64,000 nt of DNA, taken from Rhizobium sp. R635 (GTDB lineage Bacteria > Pseudomonadota > Alphaproteobacteria > Rhizobiales > Rhizobiaceae). Shown piece by piece: positions 23,765 to 32,947 of the stretch (position 1 is its first letter; each line of letters begins with the position of its first letter). The notes under the pieces were generated by a model. It was not told where the DNA came from. It searched no databases and was given only the letters and a program-made list of their open reading frames with translations. The stretch lies in contig NZ_LOKX01000006.1 of assembly GCF_002211285.1 (NCBI RefSeq), positions 98,084 through 162,083 on the forward strand, read 5' to 3'. A program made the position numbers and the translations under genes.

Positions 23765-25936
23765 ATGATGCGCGTGCAGCAAATCGGTGTCGTTATCGGT
23801 CTGGCGATCGTGGTTTTGCTGACGATCCTGCGGGCAGGCGATCCCGGAATTTTCAAGCTGATCCGCGGCGTGACGTTCGATGAGTATCAGCGGCTGGTTC
23901 CGCGGACCTACCAGCCGATGCCGGTCCGCGTCATCGACATCGATGAAGCCTCATTGCGCGAATTCGGCCAATGGCCTTGGCCGCGTGACCGGCTGGCCCT
24001 CCTGGTGGACCGGCTTTCGGAAATGGGCGCCGCGGCCATCGCCTTCGACGTTCTCTTCTCCGAGCCGGACCGGTTGTCGCCGCGCAACGTCGTGCGCGAG
24101 GCGGCCGGGATCGACCCTTCGCTGGCCGAAAAGCTGCCTGACAATGACGAGATATTCGCCCGCGCTATCGCCGAAAAGCCGGTCGTGCTCGGCTTCGGCC
24201 TTTCCAACGAGGGCAACTACCGGCCGCCGGTCAAGGCGGGCTTCGCATTCACGGGCGAAAGCCCCGTCTCGGCTCCGCCCTATCTCGGCGCTTCGACGCC
24301 GCTCAGGCCGCAACTGGAAGCCAATGCGGCGGGGCTCGGCCACATCAGCCTCAACCCCGGAAATCCTTCGCCGGTGGTGCGGGCGGTCCCGCTGTTCCTG
24401 ACCGACGGAGAACAGCTCTACCCCAATCTCGCGGTCGAGGCGCTGCGCGTCGCGCAGGGAGCCTCGACCTATGTGCTTTCGGGCGCGCCCGACCGTGCCG
24501 GAATCATGACATCGGCAAAGATCGGGGATTTCATCGTGCCGCTGACGGCGGCGGGCGAACTCTGGCTCTATGTCACTCCCGACCGGGCCGAGCGGTATAT
24601 CTCCGCCCGGCAGGTGCTTGCGCCAGGAGGCGCTTCCGCCGAGACGGCAGCCGCCATCAATGGCAGCATCGTCTTCGTCGGCACATCGGCGGCCGGCTTG
24701 CAGGACATCCGCGTCACCGCGCTCGGCGAGAACGTTCCCGGCGTGTCGCTGCATGCGCAGGCCGTCGAGCAGATCCTCTCCGGTCAGTTCCTGTCCCGGC
24801 CCGACTGGGCGGATGGGCTTGAAATCCTTGTCATCGCCGTGCTCGGATGTCTGCTCGTCCTAGTGACGACCTTCGTCAGTCCTGCCGTCGCGCTGGTCTG
24901 CGGCCTGCTGATCACCGCAATGGCGCTGGTGGCGTCGTGGCTTTCCTTTCTTTATGCGGGACTTCTCTTCGATCCGCTGGCGCCGATCGTCAGTGGATCG
25001 ATCATCCATTTTGCCGCGACCTCGTTCAAGATTCTGGTGATCGACCGGGAGCGGCGCGAGGTGCGGCGCGCCTTCGGGCATTATCTTTCTCCGTCGCTGC
25101 TCCACCGCATCGAGCATAATCGCGATGCATTGCGCCTCGGCGGAGACGACCGCGAACTGACGGTCATGTTCGTCGATGTCAGGAACTTCACCGAGATGAG
25201 CGAGCGGCTGGCGCCGACGGATGTCGTGGCCTTCCTGAATACGCTGCTCGATGCGCTGAGCCGCCATGTCGTGGCCAATGAAGGCACGCTCGACAAGTTC
25301 ATCGGCGATTCGATCATGGCGTTCTGGAATGCGCCCGTCGATGTGGCGGATCACCAGACCAAGGCGGTTCGCACGGCGCTTGCCATGCGCGAGACACTTG
25401 CCGAACTGAACGCCGGCGACGCCTTCGGTTTCGGGTCTGATCGGGAGGTCGGGATCGGCATCGGCATCCATACCGGCCTTGCCTGTGTCGGCAACATGGG
25501 CGCCAAGACCCGCTTCAACTATTCGGCGGTCGGAGACGCCGTCAACGTTGCGGCCCGCATCGAATCCTCCTGCAAGGAGGTCGGTTTCGATATCCTCATC
25601 TCCGACAGTACGGCACGGTCAGTTCGGGGAATGGCGCTGATCGAGGCCGGCGCCCTGCCGCTCAAGGGGAAGAGCAGCCGGACGCAGATCCTTGCCGTCG
25701 TCGGCGGTGAACGGGTCGCGGCATCCCAGGAATTCGCCGCGCTCGAGGATATTCACAGGCAGCTGATGCAGGCCCTGCAAACGCATTCCAGGAACAGCCG
25801 GAAGCTTATCGGTACGGCAAAGCTGAGGGCGGAGCAGGTGACCGGAGGTCTGGCGGAATTCTACCAGCGCCTATCCGGCAGGACCGATCATTTCCGCGAC
25901 GTGCCAGAAAGGGTCGAAAAGAGCGCCGCAGACTGA
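23765..25936 (+). CDS. CHASE2-domain class III adenylate/guanylate cyclase
   Basis: A 723-residue membrane cyclase. An N-terminal helix (IGVVIGLAIVVLLTIL) is followed by a large periplasmic CHASE2 sensor (VRVIDIDEASLREFGQWPWPRDRLALLVDRL, IAFDVLFSEPDR, VFVGTSAAGLQDIRVTAL), three helices (about 348-425), and a catalytic domain with metal Asp in MFVDVRNFTEMS (about 471), GTLDKFIGDSIMAFWNAP and NYSAVGDAVNVAARIE. CHASE2 proteins are often paired with FecR-domain proteins, and one lies immediately downstream in convergent orientation, 6 bases from stop to stop. The ligand is unknown. The ATG at 23765 has GGTGAG upstream; the frame open from 23615 is not used. Confidence 0.9.
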   Translation: MMRVQQIGVVIGLAIVVLLTILRAGDPGIFKLIRGVTFDEYQRLVPRTYQPMPVRVIDIDEASLREFGQWPWPRDRLALLVDRLSEMGAAAIAFDVLFSEPDRLSPRNVVREAAGIDPSLAEKLPDNDEIFARAIAEKPVVLGFGLSNEGNYRPPVKAGFAFTGESPVSAPPYLGASTPLRPQLEANAAGLGHISLNPGNPSPVVRAVPLFLTDGEQLYPNLAVEALRVAQGASTYVLSGAPDRAGIMTSAKIGDFIVPLTAAGELWLYVTPDRAERYISARQVLAPGGASAETAAAINGSIVFVGTSAAGLQDIRVTALGENVPGVSLHAQAVEQILSGQFLSRPDWADGLEILVIAVLGCLLVLVTTFVSPAVALVCGLLITAMALVASWLSFLYAGLLFDPLAPIVSGSIIHFAATSFKILVIDRERREVRRAFGHYLSPSLLHRIEHNRDALRLGGDDRELTVMFVDVRNFTEMSERLAPTDVVAFLNTLLDALSRHVVANEGTLDKFIGDSIMAFWNAPVDVADHQTKAVRTALAMRETLAELNAGDAFGFGSDREVGIGIGIHTGLACVGNMGAKTRFNYSAVGDAVNVAARIESSCKEVGFDILISDSTARSVRGMALIEAGALPLKGKSSRTQILAVVGGERVAASQEFAALEDIHRQLMQALQTHSRNSRKLIGTAKLRAEQVTGGLAEFYQRLSGRTDHFRDVPERVEKSAAD

Positions 25937-25942
25937 CGAGCT

Positions 25943-26974
25943 TCAACGGCCGCGATTGAAATTCCGGCCTCTGTCGTGGTTCCGATCCCTGTCATGATCA
26001 TGATCACGATCACGATTGTGATCGCGATCGCGATATCCATGATGGTCGCGGTCGTGGCCGCGATGATCCTCGCCGTGATTTCCGGGCTTGCCGTCATCGT
26101 CATGCCGGCCATGGCCCTCATGCTTGTCGGGTCTCTCCGGCTTGTCGTGATGCGGCCTGTCCTGGTGCGGCCTGTCCTGGTGCGGCTTGTCGGGCTTCGG
26201 CCGCTCCTTCTGCGGCTCGGCCTGCCTCTGTGGCGGATCCTGCCTTTGCGGGGCAGGCGCAACTGCCGGGGGAGGCCGCGGCCTGTCTTTTCTCTCCGGC
26301 GCAACCGAGGCCATGTTACAGCCGCCGAGCATGCCGATGCCTCCAGCAAGCCGCTGGTTGCCGGAGAGGAAAGGGAGGGCGCGGGGATTTCCGAGCGTAT
26401 CGAGAACGCTGGGATCGACCCGGCGGGCCGGCGACATATCACCGTTCGGCTTGGCGACGACGCAATCGCAGCGCTGCTGCAATTGCCGGCAGCCGCCCGG
26501 GCCGCAGAAGCTGGCCGCGCCGTTCAACAGCACGACGGCAGTCGTGCCGTCGGAACCGACATAGAAATCGAATGCGGTGCCGCGCACGCCGATGGTGCCG
26601 GCGGGCGTCAGGATCTGGTAGGCGGAGGATTTCGAATTGCCGCTGACCCAGCGAAAGGTTCCTTTCGCGGCCTTGATGGTGAGTTTCCTGACCGATTGTG
26701 AATCGTCGAAGACATATTTGTCGATGACAACCGAGGAGCCCCAGCCGACTGCAAGCTTGGTACCGTCGCGAAACAGGAATTGGCCGAGCCCGGATTGCGA
26801 TGTCCGGATGCGCTCGTCGCGGTGAACGCTGGTGTTGACTTCGATCGGCCCGCCTTGTCCCGTCACCTCGGTTCTGATGACGACAGCCTGGCCGACCGGC
26901 TCTGCTGCGGGCGCCGGCAGCGCACTGGAGAGGGCGATGCAAAGCGCCGCGAGTAAAGAACGCCGACCCCACAT
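25943..26974 (-). CDS. FecR-domain periplasmic protein with charged His/Asp/Arg-rich tail
   Basis: A 343-residue exported protein. Signal peptide ends near PAPAAEP (about 24); then a FecR domain: DERIRTSQSGLGQFLFRDGTKLAVGWGSSVVIDKYVF and the hallmark TPAGTIGVRGTAFDFYVG. Cysteines cluster in CGPGGCRQLQQRCDC (about 157-171). The last 120 residues are low complexity: Pro/Gln/Lys repeats (PHQDRPHQDRPHH) and then HDRD/DHDR-type repeats to the end, possibly metal-binding or interacting with polyanions. FecR proteins with CHASE2 cyclases form a recurrent pair, so this is probably the periplasmic partner of the neighbouring cyclase. It is not next to a FecI sigma factor. Confidence 0.85.
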   Translation of the reverse strand: MWGRRSLLAALCIALSSALPAPAAEPVGQAVVIRTEVTGQGGPIEVNTSVHRDERIRTSQSGLGQFLFRDGTKLAVGWGSSVVIDKYVFDDSQSVRKLTIKAAKGTFRWVSGNSKSSAYQILTPAGTIGVRGTAFDFYVGSDGTTAVVLLNGAASFCGPGGCRQLQQRCDCVVAKPNGDMSPARRVDPSVLDTLGNPRALPFLSGNQRLAGGIGMLGGCNMASVAPERKDRPRPPPAVAPAPQRQDPPQRQAEPQKERPKPDKPHQDRPHQDRPHHDKPERPDKHEGHGRHDDDGKPGNHGEDHRGHDRDHHGYRDRDHNRDRDHDHDRDRNHDRGRNFNRGR

Positions 26975-27258
26975 GATACAGATACCCCGGCAATCCGGGG
27001 AGAATTAGCATTTTAGCAACTACTTGTCTTCTCGCCCACTTGGGCTACGGCGAGGCGCGGCATGCCGGTTTTGGGGTCATCTTCGGAACCGCTGCCCGAG
27101 ATCTGCAGAACGCGCGAAAACCGCGCACTTTCGGCATCATGTCGCACAGTGTCAAAACCAAAGCTCTCTCCTGTCGCAAAAGAGCCGTTGTGCCGCATTT
27201 GGATTTGCGATTTGTATGGGCGCGGAGATCAGTCCTTGCCCGAAGGAGAATAAGGCGG

Positions 27259-28512
27259 ATGCGGAAATATTCGGTTTTTGCCGTGGCGCGGGAGGCCCTG
27301 CGTGGCCACAGAGGCTGGGAGAAGCAGTGGACTTCGCCGGAGCCGCGCGCTGAATACGATGTCGTCATCATCGGCGCCGGCGGCCATGGCCTGGGCGCTG
27401 CCTATTATCTTGCCAAGGAGCACGGCATCACCAATGTCGCCGTGATCGAGAAGGGCTGGCTCGGCGGCGGCAATACCGGCCGCAACACCACCATCATCCG
27501 CTCGAACTATCTCTATGAAGAGAGCATGCAGATCTACGAGCATTCGATGAAGCTCTGGGAAGGGCTTTCTCAGGAGCTCAACTACAATGTGATGTATTCG
27601 CCGCGCGGCGTGATGATGCTCTCGCACAATATTCACGACCAGCAGTCGTTCAAGCGGCATATCCATGCCAACCGGCTCTATGGCATCGACAATGAATGGC
27701 TGACGCCGGAGCAGGCGAAGGCCTATTGTCCGCCGCTCGACATCTCGGCGAGTGCCCGCTACCCGATCAACGGTGCAGCGCTGCAACGGCGCGGCGGCAC
27801 GGCGCGCCACGACGCGGTCGCCTGGGGTTATGCGCGTGCGGCATCGGACCGCGGCGTTCACATCATCCAGAATTGCGAAGTGACCGGTATCCGTCGCGGT
27901 CCTGACGGACGGGTAACCGGGGTCGAGACGTCGCGCGGCTTCATCGGCGCCAAAAAGATCGGCGTGTCGGCGGCCGGCCATACGACGACGGTCATGAAGA
28001 TGGCTGACGTGCGCGTGCCGCTGCAGTCGAGCCCGCTGCAGGCGCTGGTTTCCGAGCCGCTGAAGCCGATCTTCCCGTGCGTCGTCATGTCGAACACGGT
28101 GCACGCCTACATCTCCCAGTCCGACAAGGGAGAGCTCGTCATCGGCGCCGGTACGGACCAGTACAATTCCTATTCCCAGACCGGCGGGCTGCAGATCATT
28201 ACCCATACGCTGGATGCCATCTGCGAACTCTTCCCGATGTTCCGGCGCGTCAAGATGATGCGGCAATGGGGCGGCATCGTCGACAATACGCCGGACCGTT
28301 CGGCGATCCAGTCGAAGACCCCGGTTCCCGGCCTTTACGTCAATTGCGGCTGGGGCACCGGCGGCTTCAAGGCGACGCCGGGTTCGGCCAATCTCTTCGC
28401 GCACCTGATCGCGCGCGACGAACCGCACAAGTTCAATGCCGGCCTGACGCTGGAACGCTTCCGCAGCGGCCGGCTGATCGACGAAGCGGCGGCAGCGGCG
28501 GTGGCGCACTGA
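27259..28512 (+). CDS. soxB: Sarcosine oxidase beta subunit
   Basis: A 417-residue flavoprotein subunit of heterotetrameric sarcosine oxidase, which demethylates sarcosine to glycine with O2 and passes the methyl group to tetrahydrofolate. The FAD motif VVIIGAGGHGLGAAYYL (35-51) and the subunit-specific N-terminus MRKYSVFAVAREALRGHRGWEKQW are present, with GWGTGGFKATPGS near the end. The start at ATG 27259 (AAGGAG, then AAGG upstream) gives exactly the family length, while the frame is open from 27040. First gene of soxBDAG. Confidence 0.95.
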   Translation: MRKYSVFAVAREALRGHRGWEKQWTSPEPRAEYDVVIIGAGGHGLGAAYYLAKEHGITNVAVIEKGWLGGGNTGRNTTIIRSNYLYEESMQIYEHSMKLWEGLSQELNYNVMYSPRGVMMLSHNIHDQQSFKRHIHANRLYGIDNEWLTPEQAKAYCPPLDISASARYPINGAALQRRGGTARHDAVAWGYARAASDRGVHIIQNCEVTGIRRGPDGRVTGVETSRGFIGAKKIGVSAAGHTTTVMKMADVRVPLQSSPLQALVSEPLKPIFPCVVMSNTVHAYISQSDKGELVIGAGTDQYNSYSQTGGLQIITHTLDAICELFPMFRRVKMMRQWGGIVDNTPDRSAIQSKTPVPGLYVNCGWGTGGFKATPGSANLFAHLIARDEPHKFNAGLTLERFRSGRLIDEAAAAAVAH

Positions 28513-28544
28513 TGATGATTGTTGTCTGGAAGCCCGCTTTCGTC

Positions 28545-28605
28545 GCTCACCCCCTCACCCGCCTTGCAGGCACCTTCTCTCCGCTGGGGAGAAGGGGAGG
28601 AGAAG
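28545..28605. repeat. RIME-like rhizobial intergenic palindromic repeat inside the sox operon
   Basis: CTCACCCCCTCACCCGCCTTGCAGGCACCTTCTCTCCGC-type sequence followed by GGGGAGAAGGGGAGGAGAAGG. It combines the CACCCCCTCA start with a CCTTCTC-CCC/GGGGAGAAGG palindrome typical of the dispersed rhizobial mosaic elements, recalled from memory. It occupies nearly all of the 103-base gap between soxB and soxD, and its right arm supplies the soxD ribosome-binding site (GGAGAAGG). Confidence 0.65.
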
Positions 28606-28615
28606 GAAATCTCAC

Positions 28616-28957
28616 ATGCTGCTGATCCATTGCCCTTATTGTCAGGAAGAGCGTTCCGAACTCGAATTCCGCGGCGCGGGTGACGCGCATATCGTGCGGC
28701 CGGCCGACATCGCCTCGATCTCGGACGAGGAATTCGAAGAGTATTTCTTTCTGCGCGACAACCCGAAGGGGCTGATCTTCGAACGCTGGCGGCATATTCA
28801 CGGTTGCGGGCGCTTCTTCAACGCTGCGCGCGATACGGTGAGCGACAAGTTCATCATGACCTACAAGGCAGGCGAGCCAAGGCCGCGGATCGGCGCCGAG
28901 GCCGAACAGCATAGCCCTGTCGAGACATATGAAGCCGTGGAAGGAGAGGCGCAATGA
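28616..28957 (+). CDS. soxD: Sarcosine oxidase delta subunit
   Basis: A 113-residue zinc-binding subunit. Cys6 and Cys9 (HCPYC) and the later His60/Cys64 (WRHIHGCGRFF) are the conserved zinc ligands, and the motif ELEFRGAGDAHIVRP is typical of SoxD. It stabilises the alpha-beta core of the enzyme. Its stop overlaps the soxA start (ATGA). Confidence 0.95.
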   Translation: MLLIHCPYCQEERSELEFRGAGDAHIVRPADIASISDEEFEEYFFLRDNPKGLIFERWRHIHGCGRFFNAARDTVSDKFIMTYKAGEPRPRIGAEAEQHSPVETYEAVEGEAQ

Positions 28958-31947
28958 GCGGTGCTAATCGTATCGCCGGGAAGGGGCGTCTGACGCCGGC
29001 CAAGACCGCGCGTTTCAGCTTCGACGGCAAGAGCTATACGGCACTGGAAGGCGATACCGTCGCCTCGGCGCTGATCGCCAACGGCATTCATCTTCTGGGA
29101 CGTTCGTTTAAATATCACCGGGCTCGCGGCATTCTGTCGGCAGGGGCCGAGGAGCCGAACGCACTGATCGACGTTGCCCGCGACAAGGCGCGCAAGCAGC
29201 CGAACGTGCGCGCCACGGTGCAGGAAGTCTTCGACGGCATGATCGTCCAGTCGCAGAACCGCTGGCCGTCGCTGGCCTACGACGTCGGTGCGGTCAACAA
29301 TCTGATGTCGCCGTTCTTCGCCGCCGGCTTCTACTACAAGACCTTCATGTGGCCGCGCTCCGCCTGGAAACATGTCTATGAACCGTTCATCCGCCGTGCC
29401 GCCGGCCTCGGCGTCGCACCGACGGAAGAGGATCCGGACCATTATGCCAGCCGCTACGCCCATTGCGACGTGCTGGTGGTCGGCGCCGGTGTTGCCGGGC
29501 TTTCGGCGGCGCTGGCTGCGGCCGAAACCGGCGCGAAGGTGATCCTCTGCGACGAGCAGGCGGAAGCCGGCGGTGCGCTGCGCTATGATGCCGGCGTGAC
29601 GATCGACGGGCAGGACGGTTACACCTGGGCGCAGAAAACCGTGGCGCGGCTGAAGGCGATGGACAATGTCGACGTGCTCATCCGCACGACCGCCTTCGGC
29701 TACTACAACCACAATTTCGTCGGCCTTGCCGAACGCGTCACCGATCATATCGCCAAGCCATCGAGCGATCTGCCGCGCGAACGGCTGTGGCAGGTCCGCG
29801 CCAAGCGGGTGATCCTCGCCAACGGCGCGATCGAGCGGCACATGGTATTTCCGAACAACGACCGGCCCGGCATCATGCTGGCTTCGGCGGGGCGGATGTA
29901 TCTCAATCATTACGGCGTTGCCGTCGGAAGCAATGTCGGCGTCTACACGGCGCACGACTCCGCCTATGAGGCGGCTTTCGATCTGAAACGGGCCGGCGTT
30001 TCGATCGCCGCCATCGTCGATTGCAGGCAGGCGCCGGGAGCGGCGGTGCTGGCGGAGGCGCGTTCGCTCGGCATCGATGTTCTCACGGGCCAGTCGGTCG
30101 TCAACACGGCGGGGCGGCTGCGCATCTCATCGATGACGGTGGCGCGCAACGGCGGCGGTTCGCCGCGCAAGATCGCGGTCGATGCGCTCTTGGTTTCGGC
30201 CGGCTGGACGCCGTCGGTCCATCTGTTCTCGCAGTCGCGCGGCAAGGTGGCCTTCGAACCGGAAAGCCAGCGCTTCCTGCCCGGCACCTATGCGCAGGAT
30301 TGCCTTTCCGTCGGCGCCTGCAACGGCACTGACGACCTGCAGCAGACAGTCGAGGAATCGCTTGCCGCCGGCGAACTGATGGCGCAGGCCGCCGGCAAGA
30401 CCGGCGGCGGGAAAATCACGATCTCGGCCGAGCAGCCCTATGACTGGACGGGCGGAATGATCGGCGCTGCCGAAGGCGCCGGGCCGAAGACGAACGCCAA
30501 GGCCTTCATCGATTTCCAGCACGACGTCTGCGCCAAGGACATCCGCCTTGCCGTGCGCGAAGGCATGCACTCGATCGAGCATATCAAGCGGTTTACCACC
30601 AACGGCATGGCCTCGGACCAGGGCAAGCTTTCCAACATGCATGGCCTGGCGATTGCCGCGGAAATGCTTGGCAAGGAAATCCCGCGGGTCGGTCTCACCA
30701 CCTTCCGCGCCCCTTATACGCCGGTGACTTACGGTACGCTGATCGGCCATTCGCGCGGAAAGCTGTTCGATCCGACGCGCAAGACGCCGCTGCACGACTG
30801 GGAAGAAGCGCATGGCGCTGTCTTCGAGGATGTCGGCAACTGGAAGCGCGCCTGGTTCTATCCGCGTTCGGGCGAGAACATGCATCAGGCCGTCGCGCGC
30901 GAATGCCGGACGGCACGCGAGTCGGCAGGCATCTTCGACGCTTCGACGCTCGGCAAGATCGAGGTGGTAGGTCCGGATGCGGCCGAATTCCTCAACCTCA
31001 TCTACACCAATGCCTGGGATACGTTGAAGCCCGGCAAGGCCCGCTACGGCATCATGACGCGCGAGGACGGCTTCGTTTATGACGACGGTGTCGTCGGGCG
31101 CCTGGCGGAAGACCGTTTCCATGTGACGACGACGACCGGCGGCGCGCCGCGCGTTCTCCATCATATGGAAGATTACCTGCAGACCGAATTCCCGCACATG
31201 AAGGTGTGGCTGACCTCGGTGACAGAACAATGGGCTGTCATCGCCGTGCAGGGGCCGAAGGCGCGCGAGATCGTCGAGCCTCTCGTCGAAGGGCTCGATC
31301 TTTCGAACGAGGCCTTCCCGCATATGAGCGTTGCCGAGTGCACGGTCTGCGGCGTGCCGGCGCGGCTCTTCCGCGTCTCTTTCACCGGCGAAATCGGTTT
31401 CGAAATCAACGTGCCGGCCGATTACGGCCAGTCGGTGCTCGAAGCGATCTGGGCCAATGCCGAGCCGCTCGGCGCCTGCGTCTACGGCACGGAGACGATG
31501 CACGTGCTTCGCGCCGAGAAGGGCTACATCATCGTCGGCCAGGATACCGACGGGACCGTGACCCCCGACGACGCCGGACTTTCCTGGGCGGTTTCGAAGA
31601 AAAAGAAGGACTTCGTCGGCATTCGCGGTCTGAAGCGGACGGATCTGGTCAAGGACGGGCGCAAGCAGCTCGTCGGCCTCGTCACCAAGGATCCGAAGCT
31701 GGTGCTCGAAGAAGGCGCGCAGATCGTCGCGAGCCCGAACGAACCGAAGCCGATGACCATGCTCGGTCACGTCACCTCAGCCTATTGGTCGGAAAATTGC
31801 GGCAGGTCGGTTGCCTTCGCGCTGGTCGCCGGCGGCCGGGCACGGATGGGCGAGACGCTGTACGTGCCGATGCCGGACCGGACGATTGCCGTCGAAGTGA
31901 CGGATATGGTGTTCTTTGACAAGGAAGGAGGCCGCATCCATGGCTGA
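28954..31947 (+). CDS. soxA: Sarcosine oxidase alpha subunit
   Basis: A 997-residue subunit made of three parts. The N-terminal ferredoxin-like segment (RFSFDGKSYTALEGDTVASALIANG) lacks an iron-sulfur cluster. A pyridine nucleotide-disulfide oxidoreductase domain follows (DVLVVGAGVAGLSAALAAAETGAKVILCDE, about 170-200). The C-terminal half is a GcvT/aminomethyltransferase-like domain (about 600-997) that binds tetrahydrofolate and takes up the methylene group. Full family length. Starts on ATGA overlap with soxD. Confidence 0.95.
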   Translation: MSGANRIAGKGRLTPAKTARFSFDGKSYTALEGDTVASALIANGIHLLGRSFKYHRARGILSAGAEEPNALIDVARDKARKQPNVRATVQEVFDGMIVQSQNRWPSLAYDVGAVNNLMSPFFAAGFYYKTFMWPRSAWKHVYEPFIRRAAGLGVAPTEEDPDHYASRYAHCDVLVVGAGVAGLSAALAAAETGAKVILCDEQAEAGGALRYDAGVTIDGQDGYTWAQKTVARLKAMDNVDVLIRTTAFGYYNHNFVGLAERVTDHIAKPSSDLPRERLWQVRAKRVILANGAIERHMVFPNNDRPGIMLASAGRMYLNHYGVAVGSNVGVYTAHDSAYEAAFDLKRAGVSIAAIVDCRQAPGAAVLAEARSLGIDVLTGQSVVNTAGRLRISSMTVARNGGGSPRKIAVDALLVSAGWTPSVHLFSQSRGKVAFEPESQRFLPGTYAQDCLSVGACNGTDDLQQTVEESLAAGELMAQAAGKTGGGKITISAEQPYDWTGGMIGAAEGAGPKTNAKAFIDFQHDVCAKDIRLAVREGMHSIEHIKRFTTNGMASDQGKLSNMHGLAIAAEMLGKEIPRVGLTTFRAPYTPVTYGTLIGHSRGKLFDPTRKTPLHDWEEAHGAVFEDVGNWKRAWFYPRSGENMHQAVARECRTARESAGIFDASTLGKIEVVGPDAAEFLNLIYTNAWDTLKPGKARYGIMTREDGFVYDDGVVGRLAEDRFHVTTTTGGAPRVLHHMEDYLQTEFPHMKVWLTSVTEQWAVIAVQGPKAREIVEPLVEGLDLSNEAFPHMSVAECTVCGVPARLFRVSFTGEIGFEINVPADYGQSVLEAIWANAEPLGACVYGTETMHVLRAEKGYIIVGQDTDGTVTPDDAGLSWAVSKKKKDFVGIRGLKRTDLVKDGRKQLVGLVTKDPKLVLEEGAQIVASPNEPKPMTMLGHVTSAYWSENCGRSVAFALVAGGRARMGETLYVPMPDRTIAVEVTDMVFFDKEGGRIHG

Positions 31948-32488
31948 TGTCGCAATTCGCAAGCCGGCGCTGGCCGGCCGTCTCGGCGGCTCCGCAACCG
32001 TGCGCCTGGCCGTCGCGCCGCCCGCAAGCCGCGTGGCGCTGCGGGCGCCGGCGAAATCGCTTTCCGCGCTTTCTTCGGCGCTCGGCCTGTCCGTGCCGAC
32101 CGCCCCGAAGACATCTGCTCGAGCAGGTGCGCGGTCGGTGCTCTGGATCGGACCCGACGAGTGGCTTGTCATCGACGAGGCCGGCGCCGATCTGATGGCG
32201 GCGCTTTCCGGCGCCGGTGCGCTGCATTCGGCGACCGACGTTTCCCACCGTAATCTGGCAATCATCGTTTCCGGACCGGGCGCGGAGGCCACGCTTGCTG
32301 CCGGCTGCCCGCAGGATCTGTCGCTTTCGTCCTTCCCGGTCGGCGCCGCCTCGCGCACGATCTTCGGCAAGGCGGAAATCGTGCTTCTCCGCACGGATGA
32401 AGAGACGTTTCGGGTGGAGTGCTGGCGGTCGTTTTCGGATTTCGTCTTCGGTCTCTTGGCCGAAGCGGCGGAAGATGCCGGGCATTGA
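31940..32488 (+). CDS. soxG: Sarcosine oxidase gamma subunit
   Basis: A 182-residue subunit related to the C-terminal part of GcvT-like folds. Conserved pieces are LWIGPDEWLVIDEAG, SATDVSHRNLAIIVSGPGAEATLAAGCPQDLS and WRSFSDFVFGLLAEAAEDAG. The ATG at 31940 follows AAGGAGG within soxA and overlaps the soxA end by 8 bases. Frames open from 31916 are not needed. Last gene of the operon proper. Confidence 0.92.
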   Translation: MADVAIRKPALAGRLGGSATVRLAVAPPASRVALRAPAKSLSALSSALGLSVPTAPKTSARAGARSVLWIGPDEWLVIDEAGADLMAALSGAGALHSATDVSHRNLAIIVSGPGAEATLAAGCPQDLSLSSFPVGAASRTIFGKAEIVLLRTDEETFRVECWRSFSDFVFGLLAEAAEDAGH

Positions 32489-32535
32489 AACCGGGCTGAT
32501 CGCGACTGCATAGTTCTTGTTCAGGAGATAGGCGA

Positions 32536-32934
32536 ATGCTGCACCATGTCTCCCTCGGTGTTTCTGATATCGAACGGTCGGCGGCATTTTACGATGCCGC
32601 CTTCGCCGCGCTTGGTTATGTCAGGGTCTGGGACGATCTCAGGCCTGGAGAAACAGGACAGGCAATCGGCTACGGTCTTCCGGGCGGCGGGGACAAGCTG
32701 GCGATCAAGCATCGTCCTGAGGGTCAGCGTCCGCCCGGTCCGGGTTTTCATTTGGCCTTTGCGGCTTCGAGCCGGCAGGCGGTCGATCGGTTTCATGCGG
32801 CGGCGATCGCGCATGGCGGCCGTGATAACGGCCATCCCGGCCTGCGGCCCCACTACGGCGAGCACTATTACGCGGCCTTCGTAATCGATCCTGATGGGCA
32901 CGCTCTCGAAGCCGTCTTCAATTCGGCCGAGTGA
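32536..32934 (+). CDS. VOC (glyoxalase/bleomycin resistance) family protein
   Basis: A 132-residue single VOC-fold protein. It opens MLHHVSLGVSDIERSAAFYDAAFAALGY and ends YAAFVIDPDGHALEAVF, giving the usual metal residues His4 and late Glu, with FHLAFAA in the middle. These proteins are dimeric metal-dependent lyases, dioxygenases or binding proteins; the substrate is not predictable. It follows soxG by 47 bases with CAGGAGA ahead of the ATG and may be cotranscribed. Confidence 0.88.
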   Translation: MLHHVSLGVSDIERSAAFYDAAFAALGYVRVWDDLRPGETGQAIGYGLPGGGDKLAIKHRPEGQRPPGPGFHLAFAASSRQAVDRFHAAAIAHGGRDNGHPGLRPHYGEHYYAAFVIDPDGHALEAVFNSAE

Positions 32935-32947
32935 CAGGCAGCGTTTG

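Noticed and set aside
25943..26974. FecR as part of a FecIR iron-signalling system
   Set aside because: No FecI sigma factor or TonB receptor nearby, and the protein has a signal peptide and no cytosolic N-terminal anti-sigma part.
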